The notes under the pieces: generated by a model
The model's input: the letters and a program-made list of their open reading frames with translations, nothing else
What the model was told of the DNA's origin: nothing
The model's database searches: none
Source of the DNA: Cyanobacteriota bacterium
Lineage (GTDB): Bacteria > Cyanobacteriota > Vampirovibrionia > Vampirovibrionales > Vampirovibrionaceae
NCBI GenBank assembly: GCA_019751815.1
Contig: JAIEMW010000004.1
Location: 291,933 to 355,932 of the forward strand
Length of the DNA: 64,000 nucleotides
Reading direction: 5' to 3'
Part shown: one piece after another, positions 56,255-64,000 of the stretch
Position numbering within the stretch: position 1 is the first letter of the stretch
How the letters are laid out: each line of letters starts with the position of its first letter
Program-made: the position numbers and the translations under genes

Positions 56255-57643
56255 CTAGACGGTCATTAAAGACGGTTTTTCAGGGGGTGTGTTTTCAGGG
56301 GTCTCAAAGTCAATATCAAAGAGATGATTAATCACAGCTGTATGATGACTGACGTGATGCTTACTGGGCGCTGCTTTTAAGCGCACAATGGGCTCATGTA
56401 AAATACGGTTAATCAGGCTTCTGGACCACTGTTCCCATAGATTGAGTGTTTGCTCATCCGGCTTTTTCCCCGTGGCAACGGCTTCCAACTCTTCTTGTCG
56501 AATTTGTTCAATCTTGCTGCGAAGTTGTGTTATGGTGGCGATGGTAGGACGGGCAATAAACCAGCGGTAAAAGGCTGTGTACTCTTCTTCAATAATCCGC
56601 TCCGCGTGACTGATCAAGGCAGATTGTGCCTCTGGGCTTAACCGGTGCTCTTCTCCCAAATCATCGGTGTTAATCAAACGGACCCCAGAAAGATCTCCCA
56701 CGGCAGGATTGACGTTACGAGGGACAGAGATGTCCAAAATCAGCTTCTGGTTACCAGACGAGGGAAAGTCATCTGGTTGGAGCACGACGTGAGGGGCGCC
56801 TGTGGCCACAAACAAAACATCCGCCCGCTGAATCACCTGCTCCAATTGATCCCAACCCGTGCCAGCGAACCCAAATTTATCCATCAGCATTTTTAGTCGT
56901 TCTTCATTTCGGTTCACAATCGTGATATTGGCTAGTTGTGCCTGTGTCATTTGCTGTTTAAAGGCCGCCATCAGTATAGAGGCCATCTTCCCGCCACCAA
57001 TGAGCGCAATATGCTTATCGAAGAGATCGGGGTGGATGCTGAGAGCAATCTCATAGGCAGCACGGCTCACACTCACATCTTTAACCGCAATACCCGTTTC
57101 AGTTCTCACCCGTTTGCCTATGGTCAGTGCGGCTTTAAAGAGCTTATCGAGGACAAGGCCAGCAGATTTATGCTGTTGTGCTAAGGCCAGAGCATCTTTT
57201 ACTTGTGCCAGAATTTGTCCTTCCCCAATAATCAGGCTATCTAGTCCAGAAGCAACCCGAAAAAGATGCAACGCTGCATCTTCGTTGATCAACGTAAAGA
57301 TAGACGGCCGGTAGGCATCATAATCCACCTGTTTTAGTTCACGAAACATTGCCTTAATGGCACTAAGCCCGCGATCTGCTCGCTCTACGGCGGCATAAAT
57401 CTCAGTTCGATTGCAAGTGGTCAGCACTGCACACTCGTGAACATCTGGATGAGCTTGCAACCAGGCCAAAGCCTTCGGGAGCTGGTCTTCTGTTAAAGAA
57501 AACCGCTCACGAACCTCAATCGGGGCAGATTTTTGCCGAACACCGGCGACAATTAATTGCAATGGTGACGTCAAAGTATTCTTATCAAACCTCAAACCTG
57601 GTGTGTCGACTGTGGGACCCAGAGATGACAGACACAAGACCAT
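56255..57643 (-). CDS. hemA: Glutamyl-tRNA reductase
   Basis: First step of the C5 route: reduces glutamyl-tRNA to glutamate semialdehyde. 462 residues. The catalytic cysteine is in AVLTTCNRTEIYAA (about residue 77). GEGQILAQVKDALALAQ and the NADPH-binding LIGGGKMASILM and LILDISVPRNVNP follow, then the C-terminal helical dimerisation domain. Use of the C5 pathway fits a cyanobacterial-lineage or most other bacteria except alphaproteobacteria. A TAAAAT about 27 bases upstream may be its -10. Confidence 0.97.
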   Translation of the reverse strand: MVLCLSSLGPTVDTPGLRFDKNTLTSPLQLIVAGVRQKSAPIEVRERFSLTEDQLPKALAWLQAHPDVHECAVLTTCNRTEIYAAVERADRGLSAIKAMFRELKQVDYDAYRPSIFTLINEDAALHLFRVASGLDSLIIGEGQILAQVKDALALAQQHKSAGLVLDKLFKAALTIGKRVRTETGIAVKDVSVSRAAYEIALSIHPDLFDKHIALIGGGKMASILMAAFKQQMTQAQLANITIVNRNEERLKMLMDKFGFAGTGWDQLEQVIQRADVLFVATGAPHVVLQPDDFPSSGNQKLILDISVPRNVNPAVGDLSGVRLINTDDLGEEHRLSPEAQSALISHAERIIEEEYTAFYRWFIARPTIATITQLRSKIEQIRQEELEAVATGKKPDEQTLNLWEQWSRSLINRILHEPIVRLKAAPSKHHVSHHTAVINHLFDIDFETPENTPPEKPSLMTV

Positions 57644-57732
57644 GCAGACACAGTAAATCTTGGCTCTATTTTAATGCGGGCATTAGCATCGGTGTATGAG
57701 ATGGCTTAAGCTGGGGCCACTCTTTAAAAGAA

Positions 57733-57766
57733 TAAAGACGGGGGTCAGAAACGACCCCCGTCTTTA
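57733..57766 (-). terminator. Terminator after metK (strong on both strands)
   Basis: TAAAGACGGGGGTC (57733-57746) pairs perfectly over 14 bp with GACCCCCGTCTTTA (57753-57766) with a 6-base loop. On the minus strand it follows metK, with TTCTTTT after it. It separates metK from hemA. Confidence 0.93.
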
Positions 57767-57770
57767 CAAA

Positions 57771-59081
57771 CTAGACCAGTGCAGGGGCTTTCCCTGACTG
57801 ATTATTGGCCGCAGCAGCGGCCTCAGGCTTTTTTTCAGCGAGTGCCTTTTTCAACAGGTCCACTTTATCCAGTACTTCCCAAGGAAGATCCAGATCCACG
57901 CGGCCAAAATGTCCATAAGCTGCCAGTTTTCGGTAGAAGACACCACCGTTTTTGCTAGGCAAATCGCGCAGAGCAAACTGTTGAATAATCGCCGCAGGAC
58001 GCAGATCAAAGTGCGTTTCAATCAAAGCCGCAATCTGATCATCTGTTAGTCGGCCTGTGCCAAACGTATTGACGTTAATGGAGACCGGCCGGGCCACACC
58101 AATAGCATAACCCACCTGGACTTCACATTTATCGGCAATGCCAGAGGCAACAATGTTTTTAGCCACATAGCGAGCAGCATAAGCAGCGGAACGGTCCACT
58201 TTTGTGGGATCTTTTCCGCTGAAAGCGCCGCCACCATGGCGAGAGTACCCACCGTAGGTATCTACAATAATTTTTCGACCCGTCAGTCCGGCATCTCCCT
58301 GAGGTCCGCCAATCACAAAGCGGCCACTGGGATTGATAAAGTACTGGGTCTTCTCGTCCGGCTTAATCGCCTCGTTGGCAAAAACGGCATCAATCACCAA
58401 GCGACGCACATCTTTGTTAATTCGGGCTTGGACCTGATCATTATCTTCGACGCCTTCGATAGCAGGATCGTGCTGTGTGCTGATCACCACCGTATCAATC
58501 CGGCTGGGCTTGCCGTTGGTGTATTCCACAGTCACTTGAGATTTGGCATCGGGACGAAGATAAGAGAGAGTCCCGTTTTTACGGACTTCGGACAGCTTTC
58601 GCACCAGCTCATTGGCCAAATGGATTGGGAGTGGCATATATTGCGGGGTTTCATCACAGGCAAACCCAAACATAATCCCTTGGTCTCCGGCACCAATGGA
58701 TTCAAATTCATCTTGAACCTTGCCTTTACCGCGGATTTCATGGGCTTCGTTCACACCACCGGCAATATCAGAGGATTGTTCATCAATACTGGTCATAACG
58801 GCACAGGTTCTGCCGTCGAATCCGCCGCCCTTTTCAGCAGTGTAACCAATTTCTTCGATGGTACGACGCACAACACCGGAAATATCCACATAACACTTGG
58901 ACGTAATCTCACCGCAAACCAACACCAATCCTGTGGTCACAGAGGTTTCTGCCGCCACACGGGCCATCGAATCTTGAGACAGGAAGGCATCCAAGATGGC
59001 ATCAGAAATTTGATCGCACACCTTATCGGGATGGCCTTCAGTCACTGATTCTGAGGTAAATAAGTAACGCGAAGTGGACAT
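57771..59081 (-). CDS. metK: S-adenosylmethionine synthetase
   Basis: Makes S-adenosylmethionine from methionine and ATP. 436 residues, somewhat longer than E. coli (384) because of extra residues at the C-terminus ([12 protein letters not shown]). [24 protein letters not shown] is the methionine/ATP segment, [15 protein letters not shown] the conserved hexapeptide loop and [22 protein letters not shown] the P-loop. AAAGGAA precedes the ATG. The 104-bp upstream gap shows no SAM riboswitch-like structure. It ends in a strong terminator. Confidence 0.97.
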   Translation of the reverse strand: MSTSRYLFTSESVTEGHPDKVCDQISDAILDAFLSQDSMARVAAETSVTTGLVLVCGEITSKCYVDISGVVRRTIEEIGYTAEKGGGFDGRTCAVMTSIDEQSSDIAGGVNEAHEIRGKGKVQDEFESIGAGDQGIMFGFACDETPQYMPLPIHLANELVRKLSEVRKNGTLSYLRPDAKSQVTVEYTNGKPSRIDTVVISTQHDPAIEGVEDNDQVQARINKDVRRLVIDAVFANEAIKPDEKTQYFINPSGRFVIGGPQGDAGLTGRKIIVDTYGGYSRHGGGAFSGKDPTKVDRSAAYAARYVAKNIVASGIADKCEVQVGYAIGVARPVSINVNTFGTGRLTDDQIAALIETHFDLRPAAIIQQFALRDLPSKNGGVFYRKLAAYGHFGRVDLDLPWEVLDKVDLLKKALAEKKPEAAAAANNQSGKAPALV

Positions 59082-59185
59082 CGGTACCAGATTCCTTTCA
59101 CACTAACAAACGAGGAAATAACGAATGAGATTACTCTAAGAGGCCCATGTTATAACCCAAAAACGACCACAATAACAGACTCCGC

Positions 59186-59914
59186 TCAATCGACTGATTG
59201 AGACTGCTTTGCCGCCCTGACAAAACGTGCGGTGATGTGATGAGGTCGCGTAATGGCTGATCCAATCACAACCGCCCAAGCTTTTTTTGCAAAGGCCTGT
59301 GGTATTTGCGTAGGTTCCCAAACCCGGCCTTCAAGAATCACAGGCCGTGAGGTTTGCGCGGTTAGGCTTTCCAATAATGACCAGTCTGGGCAATTTTCTG
59401 TCGCTGCAGCATTGCCCTTTGTCTCTTGCGTGTAGCCGGAAAGCGTCGTTCCAAGCAGATCGAATCCTAATCTATCAGCTGAAATCCCGTCTTCCAAAGT
59501 CGCGCAATCAGCCATCAAAAGTACTTGGGAAGCCTTTTGTTTCACAGCCGCCAGAATGGCAGAGAGTGTTTCTCCTTGCGGACGGGGCCGCGCTGTTGCA
59601 TCCATCGCCACAATATCTGCCCCCGCCTCTATCACCGCAAGCACCTCTTGTAGTGTCGGGGTGATATACACCTGGCTATAGGGATCGATAGGCATCACAT
59701 CGGGCTTGGTAATACCAATCACAGGAATATCTGGGTACCTTGTCTTCACCTGTCGAATCAACGGCAAATCTGCCAGCCGTAAGCCAGCAGCCCCTCCAAT
59801 TAAGACAGTCTCTACCATCGGAAACAGAACTGGGTAGAGCGGTTCCGTCTTATCGGCCTGAACAGAAACGATGACCTGCTGTTTTAAGGTTTCCAGAGTA
59901 CGAGAGAGAGCCAT
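59186..59914 (-). CDS. nanE: N-acylglucosamine-6-phosphate 2-epimerase
   Basis: Interconverts ManNAc-6-P and GlcNAc-6-P in the cytoplasm. 242 residues, a TIM barrel. QVIVSVQADKTEPL is the N-terminal conserved strand, GAAGLRLADLPLIRQVK the next, GITKPDV (catalytic Lys) and ITPTLQEVLAVIEAGADIVAMDATARPRP the phosphate-binding part; LLMADCATLEDGISADRLG and the C-terminal VVIGSAITRP are also family-typical. It may link amino-sugar recycling (nagZ) to sialic-acid or wall precursor use. No other nan genes here. Confidence 0.9.
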   Translation of the reverse strand: MALSRTLETLKQQVIVSVQADKTEPLYPVLFPMVETVLIGGAAGLRLADLPLIRQVKTRYPDIPVIGITKPDVMPIDPYSQVYITPTLQEVLAVIEAGADIVAMDATARPRPQGETLSAILAAVKQKASQVLLMADCATLEDGISADRLGFDLLGTTLSGYTQETKGNAAATENCPDWSLLESLTAQTSRPVILEGRVWEPTQIPQAFAKKAWAVVIGSAITRPHHITARFVRAAKQSQSVD

Positions 59915-60300
59915 AGGGTTGAGTCGATTCCCTGTTATGTTTCATCACGCTTTGTCACATTTGTCACATTTATGGCCATGGGATGTCCCCAAGTAGCGAG
60001 GGTCATGATACTGTTAAAATCAGATCTTGGTGCAAAACAATTTGAGGAACATGAGATTCAGGCGATTTGCCGTTTTTGCCCGCCTCTTAAGTGCCATTAC
60101 TACCCACTTAAGTAGAGCCAGCAAGTGATTTGGGGATGTTCCTACTAAAAATTATCTTGTCGCCAGTCTTTTAGATTTTTGATGCACACCTCTCATGCTT
60201 GCTGCGCAAGTTTTTGCTGGTGCCGGCTGACTTATCTGGTTGATTTCACTGGCTAATTATTTGGCTGATTCATTCCTTTCGAATGCTTTGAGGACCGTCT
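59915..60300. other. 386-bp intergenic region with short repeats
   Basis: No gene is supported. It contains a perfect TTTGTCACA tandem pair (near 59953-59971) and a CTTAAGTG/CACTTAAG inverted repeat around 60088-60115. A TAAAAT near 60014 could be a -10. It probably holds the promoters of nanE and of the dgt-dnaG-rpoD operon. A small RNA cannot be excluded. Confidence 0.45.
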
Positions 60301-61371
60301 TTGGTGAGCCTATCCTTATCTGACTTAGACGTAAGAGATGTTCGCGCTATGCTGCACAGGCAGGAGCAAGAGTGGCTCCACCCCTTCGCTTTGCAAAGCG
60401 CACAATCCCAAGGACGCAAAGCCACAGAGCCTGACTTACGTTACCAAACCGTGTTCCAAAGTGATCGCAACCGGATTGTGAGTTCGAAAGCATTTCGCCG
60501 GTTGAAACACAAAACCCAGGTGTTTATTTCTCCCGTTGGGGATCATTACCGAACCCGGCTGACACATACCCTAGAGGTCTCACAAGTAGCCCGAACGGTT
60601 GCCAGAGCGCTACGACTCAATGAAGATTTAACCGAAGCCATTGCACTCGGACATGATCTCGGACACCCTCCCTTTGGCCATACTGGAGAAGCCATTCTCC
60701 AAGAACTCTTCCCGCAAGGATTCAATCATGAAGCGCAAAGCGTCAGAATCGCCTCTATCATAGAACCACTGAATCTGACTGCTGAAGTACTGGACGGGAT
60801 GGCCTCTCAGCTGAATCAGACCACCCCTGGCACATTGGAAGCCCAAGTGGTTAAAATGACCGACCGGATGACCTACCTCCAACATGATGTAGAAGATGCG
60901 ATTCGCGCTGGCTTAATGCGAGAAACGGACATTCCAGCCGACATTGAACACACCTTGGGGAAAGACCGCAAAACACGGCTCGAGACCATGATTGCCGATA
61001 TGATTGAGCAAAGTCAGCAACAGTTTGAGAAAAACCAACGGGTGATTACCGTTTCTGAGGATGTGCGAGACGCGATTACCGCCTTAAGACAGTGGATGTT
61101 TGATCATATTTATCTGTCCCCCTCTCAGGTGCAGCAAAAGCAAAAGGTGCACCGAGTCCTTAGTGGGCTGGTACAGCATTTTTTAAATCACCCAGAGCAA
61201 ATCCCTCAGCCAGAGCAAGTCACTTCGGATAATACCCCAGAAATATCTTTGGCCGTTTTGGATTATGTCTCTGGAATGACGGACCGTTATGCCACAGACC
61301 TTTACTGCCAGTTGTTGTTACCCACCCCTTACCCTGTCGATAAAGGACTGGACAAGGGGCTCTTCGTATGA
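60301..61371 (+). CDS. dgt: dNTP triphosphohydrolase, dGTPase-like
   Basis: Hydrolyses dNTPs to deoxynucleoside and triphosphate. 356 residues from a TTG at 60301 (GTG 60304 possible) with GAGGA upstream. HD-domain metal ligands are visible: RLTHTLEVSQVARTVARAL (His), IALGHDLGHPPFGHTGE (HD) and MTDRMTYLQHDVEDAIRAG (Asp). FNHEAQSVRI is the allosteric/active-site segment. The ATG of dnaG overlaps its stop by 4 bp. dgt next to dnaG-rpoD is seen in several phyla. Confidence 0.93.
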   Translation: MVSLSLSDLDVRDVRAMLHRQEQEWLHPFALQSAQSQGRKATEPDLRYQTVFQSDRNRIVSSKAFRRLKHKTQVFISPVGDHYRTRLTHTLEVSQVARTVARALRLNEDLTEAIALGHDLGHPPFGHTGEAILQELFPQGFNHEAQSVRIASIIEPLNLTAEVLDGMASQLNQTTPGTLEAQVVKMTDRMTYLQHDVEDAIRAGLMRETDIPADIEHTLGKDRKTRLETMIADMIEQSQQQFEKNQRVITVSEDVRDAITALRQWMFDHIYLSPSQVQQKQKVHRVLSGLVQHFLNHPEQIPQPEQVTSDNTPEISLAVLDYVSGMTDRYATDLYCQLLLPTPYPVDKGLDKGLFV

Positions 61372-63383
61372 CGCAGATACTCTCTTTCACTGACGCGGCG
61401 GATCGGGTCAAACAAAACCTGGATATCATCGATATTATTTCGCGGAATGTGATTTTAAAAAAAGCAGGACGCAATTATCTTGGCCTTTGCCCCTTTCATC
61501 CTGAAAAGACCCCATCTTTCAATGTCAATCGAGAAAAAAATCTCTTTAAATGTTTTGGCTGCGGAGAAGCGGGCGATGCCATTAAGTTCTTAATGAGCCA
61601 AGAGCGGAAAACCTACGGTGAGGTTATTCGGGATCTCGCTGAAGAAATGGGCATAACCATTCAAGACGGCCCTCAAGCACTCGATCCAGCGGCGGTTTTG
61701 GAAAAACGCGACTTCAACAAAAAAATTCTTGCCCTCAACGAGGCGGCACAACAGCAATTTCAAACTCAACTCCAACTGCCCGAAGCTCAGACCGTACGGG
61801 ATTATTTAGCACAACGAAAAATCACCCCTGAGATTGCAACCCGTTTTGGGCTTGGCTACGCCAAAGCAGGCTGGCAAACATTAACAGACGCGCTGCTTCA
61901 GCTAGATATTGTCAAAAGCACTCCCGATATTTTGGTCTCTGCCGGGCTTGCCATCACCAAGCAAGACAGCAGTCATGGCAGTCTCTACGATAAGTTTCGA
62001 GACCGTTTAATGATCCCGATTTGGGATGATAGCGCTCGCCTGGTCGCCTTTGGCGGTCGCGCGCTAAAGTCTGAAGACAAACCCAAGTATATGAATTCTC
62101 CAGAGACACCGGTATATAGTAAAAGTCGAGTCTTATACGGGCTGATGCAGGCGAAAGACAGTATCCGACAGAGCAAAAGTGCCGTGGTGATGGAGGGTTA
62201 CTTTGATGTCATTACCGCGCATTGTGCTGGGGTTACTCAAGCCGTGGGTTCTTGCGGCACCGCACTGACAGAACAACATCTAAAACTACTCACCCGTTTT
62301 GGGGCGGAAACCGTGCACTTGGCCTTTGATTCTGATGAAGCTGGCCTGAAAGCTGCTCTCAGTGCAATTCAACTGATTGAGCCCTACTTAAAGTCACACC
62401 CACTTCAACTCAAAGTGCTGACCGTGCCTGATGGGAAAGACCCTGATGCCTTTATTGGTCTTCATGGGGCAGACGCCTTTGCAGACCTGCTGCATCGTTC
62501 TCAGCCCTACTTGGATTTTAAATTTGAGATGGCCCTGCGCCAGACATCACTCCAGGTCGATCTTAAAACCCGTGAAGGCCGCATTGCCGGGGTGGAGGCG
62601 GTGGTTCCCTTATTGGTGGAAATTACGCAACCTGTCACCCGCTCTGAATATATTCGGCAGTTGGCAGAGCGGCTAAAAGTCTCGATTGATGATCTTTCTC
62701 TCGAAGTCAGACGGGTTGAAAGTCAGAAATTCCCGACGAAACCACAGTTTTACCGAGGTTTCGGCAACCAATCACAAAAGGTTACACAGGGTCGGGCAAT
62801 TTCCAAACCGGTCGCGACTTCATTAAAGAGACACATGCTGGGAGCACCTTCTTCGGCGGGAGAACTCAAGCGGCCTCTACTTCAGCGCCATATGATCGCC
62901 GAAAAAAGTATCCTACAACTATTACTTATGTGTGATGATAGTGTTCGGTTGGTAATACCTATGCTTTCGACCCTTCAATTTAATGATTCTACCCTGGCCA
63001 CATTGGCTGGCTACCTTAAGACGCTGGCGTCTCTGGCACCAGAATCATTTGAGCTAACCGCCGATAACCTTCGCCAAAGAATGCCGCAACTAATTGGGGC
63101 AGAGTCTGAACAACAGCGTGTGTTTGCTGATTTGGCCTTTGGGGCCGATAAACTGTCTGAATCCTACGGATTGAATTCGATGGATCTTGAGGCTCAGGCG
63201 GACAAAATTCTTGGCGAAGCAAGCAACTTTAAACGAATCATCGAAGAGCATCAAAAACACGAAGCCTTGAAACGGCTTGCCGATCAGGCCAATCAAATGG
63301 AAAAAACCGAAGACGATCAAGACCGTGAGGTGCCTGTGGTCGAACTTCAGTACCAACTGCGTGACGGACTAAAGCCCAAATAA
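61368..63383 (+). CDS. dnaG: DNA primase
   Basis: Makes RNA primers for replication. 671 residues. The CHC2-type zinc ribbon has Cys41, His44, Cys62 and Cys65 (CPFHPEKTPSF, FKCFGCG). The TOPRIM catalytic core has VVMEGYFDVITAH (Glu) and HLAFDSDEAGLKAAL (DxD). The C-terminal 220 residues are the helicase-binding part, poorly conserved in primases. Overlaps dgt by 4 bp (ATGA), so it is co-translated. The stop codon lies in the first copy of a tandem repeat leading to rpoD. Confidence 0.97.
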   Translation: MTQILSFTDAADRVKQNLDIIDIISRNVILKKAGRNYLGLCPFHPEKTPSFNVNREKNLFKCFGCGEAGDAIKFLMSQERKTYGEVIRDLAEEMGITIQDGPQALDPAAVLEKRDFNKKILALNEAAQQQFQTQLQLPEAQTVRDYLAQRKITPEIATRFGLGYAKAGWQTLTDALLQLDIVKSTPDILVSAGLAITKQDSSHGSLYDKFRDRLMIPIWDDSARLVAFGGRALKSEDKPKYMNSPETPVYSKSRVLYGLMQAKDSIRQSKSAVVMEGYFDVITAHCAGVTQAVGSCGTALTEQHLKLLTRFGAETVHLAFDSDEAGLKAALSAIQLIEPYLKSHPLQLKVLTVPDGKDPDAFIGLHGADAFADLLHRSQPYLDFKFEMALRQTSLQVDLKTREGRIAGVEAVVPLLVEITQPVTRSEYIRQLAERLKVSIDDLSLEVRRVESQKFPTKPQFYRGFGNQSQKVTQGRAISKPVATSLKRHMLGAPSSAGELKRPLLQRHMIAEKSILQLLLMCDDSVRLVIPMLSTLQFNDSTLATLAGYLKTLASLAPESFELTADNLRQRMPQLIGAESEQQRVFADLAFGADKLSESYGLNSMDLEAQADKILGEASNFKRIIEEHQKHEALKRLADQANQMEKTEDDQDREVPVVELQYQLRDGLKPK

Positions 63384-63424
63384 ACGGGACGTAGGATATA
63401 CAAATAAACGGGACGTAGGATATA
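63378..63424. repeat. 23-bp tandem duplication spanning the dnaG stop codon
   Basis: A 23-base unit at 63378-63400 recurs exactly at 63402-63424 after a single C. The dnaG TAA is in the first copy; the period of 24 places a second TAA in frame (63405-63407). Each copy ends in GGATATA, a possible -10 for rpoD. Confidence 0.95.
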
Positions 63425-63481
63425 TTAGTTTCGCTATTTAGATATGATGATGTGGAAGTCAAACCAAGGAAACCCCTAACA

Positions 63482-64000
63482 ATGACAAAACGACGAACCG
63501 GAAGCAACGAAGACTCTCTGTTAGAAATGATCAAAAAACAAGAACGTGGCACCCGCGGTGGTGACCGCAGCGGTGTGGATGAAATTCTTTCCGTCAGCGA
63601 CGGGGATGCCGATCAAATTGGTTCTCTCTTTGGCGGCGGCGGCAATATCAGCCTGATTGACCGTGAAGAATTTAATGAGGAAGAAGAAGAGGTCGCCATT
63701 GAAGCAGGTTCTAATGTCACTTTGGACGATCCTGTTCGGATGTACCTGCGTGAAATTGGCCGTATTCACTTACTGACCGCTGATGAGGAAATTGATCTGG
63801 CCCGTAAAATTGCAGCCGGTGGTGCTGACGGAGCGGAGGCCAAGCGTAAGTTAGTACAAGCCAACCTGCGTCTGGTTGTGTCTATCGCCAAAAAATATGT
63901 CGGCCGGGGCATGCTCTTCTTAGACCTCATTCAAGAAGGTAATTTGGGTCTGATTCGTGCGGCCGAAAAATTCGATCACGAACGTGGCTACAAATTCTCC
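63482..64000 (+). CDS. rpoD: Primary sigma factor RpoD/SigA, 5' part
   Basis: The first 173 residues, cut by the window edge. The ATG at 63482 has AAGGAAA upstream. An acidic low-complexity N-terminus ([15 protein letters not shown]) replaces most of region 1.1. Region 1.2 is [23 protein letters not shown]; the group 1 core recognition segment begins in [44 protein letters not shown] (regions 2.1-2.2). With dgt and dnaG it forms the macromolecular-synthesis operon that ties replication priming to transcription. Confidence 0.95.
   Translation, partial: MTKRRTGSNEDSLLEMIKKQERGTRGGDRSGVDEILSVSDGDADQIGSLFGGGGNISLIDREEFNEEEEEVAIEAGSNVTLDDPVRMYLREIGRIHLLTADEEIDLARKIAAGGADGAEAKRKLVQANLRLVVSIAKKYVGRGMLFLDLIQEGNLGLIRAAEKFDHERGYKFS

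Noticed and set aside
58236..59048. 270-codon open frame on the plus strand opposite metK
   Set aside because: It is entirely inside the well-supported metK gene on the other strand and shows no family signature.
59082..59185. SAM riboswitch before metK or nanE
   Set aside because: The gap is short, and no multi-stem leader or terminator hairpin typical of a riboswitch is visible.

Overview
The window is a 64 kb piece of a compact, chromosomal, housekeeping-rich bacterial genome with no sign of phage, transposon, CRISPR or plasmid genes. The envelope genes point to a Gram-negative-type cell: an Omp85/BamA barrel, a Skp/OmpH chaperone, an Lnt N-acyltransferase and an MCE/MlaD lipid-transport protein. 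Other traits are a split glycine dehydrogenase (gcvPA/gcvPB), C5-pathway heme genes (hemA-hemC), cysS coupled to mini-RNase III, a DhnA-type class I aldolase and type IV pilin paralogs. No photosynthesis gene is present. The mixture fits a non-photosynthetic relative of Cyanobacteria (Melainabacteria/Vampirovibrionales type), but this is an inference from gene content that a 16S or RpoB phylogeny would have to settle.

Layout. 1-13.5 kb: a sugar-type MFS transporter, an XRE regulator, a TPR protein with an HExxH motif, a GNAT acetyltransferase, cysS-mrnC, an MCE protein, a CPBP protease, prfB-aroQ, two tandem WYL regulators, a uridine-kinase-like P-loop kinase and pth. 13.8-22.7 kb: a membrane adenylate cyclase, the glycine cleavage operon gcvT-gcvH-gcvPA-gcvPB, then on the minus strand bioD, a saccharopine-dehydrogenase-like gene and ruvC. 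22.7-30.5 kb: lnt-TPR, a proline/lysine-rich membrane protein, an LD-carboxypeptidase, a YVTN beta-propeller and dapF. 30.5-44.4 kb: a lipid-linked sugar module (ArnT-like, GT2, UPF0104), bamA-ompH, then mutS-mnmE-nagZ and a glycerate kinase.

44.4-50.6 kb is the most individual part. Four paralogous type IV pilin-like genes are followed by a NarL-type histidine kinase and response regulator, then a linker-rich membrane protein made largely of short repeats. Upstream of pilin genes 3 and 4 lie dense direct and inverted repeats. 50.7-55.3 kb is a fba-gap-tpiA-M16 peptidase-dut operon. 55.3-60 kb on the minus strand holds hemC-hemA, metK and nanE. 60.3-64 kb is a macromolecular-synthesis operon: dgt, dnaG and the start of rpoD.

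Two features recur across the window. Short tandem duplications lie on or next to stop codons (GNAT, gcvH, histidine kinase, dnaG) and also occur inside cysS and in 5' leaders. Several genes have a -10-like hexamer ending 6 to 9 bases before the start codon, which suggests leaderless transcripts.
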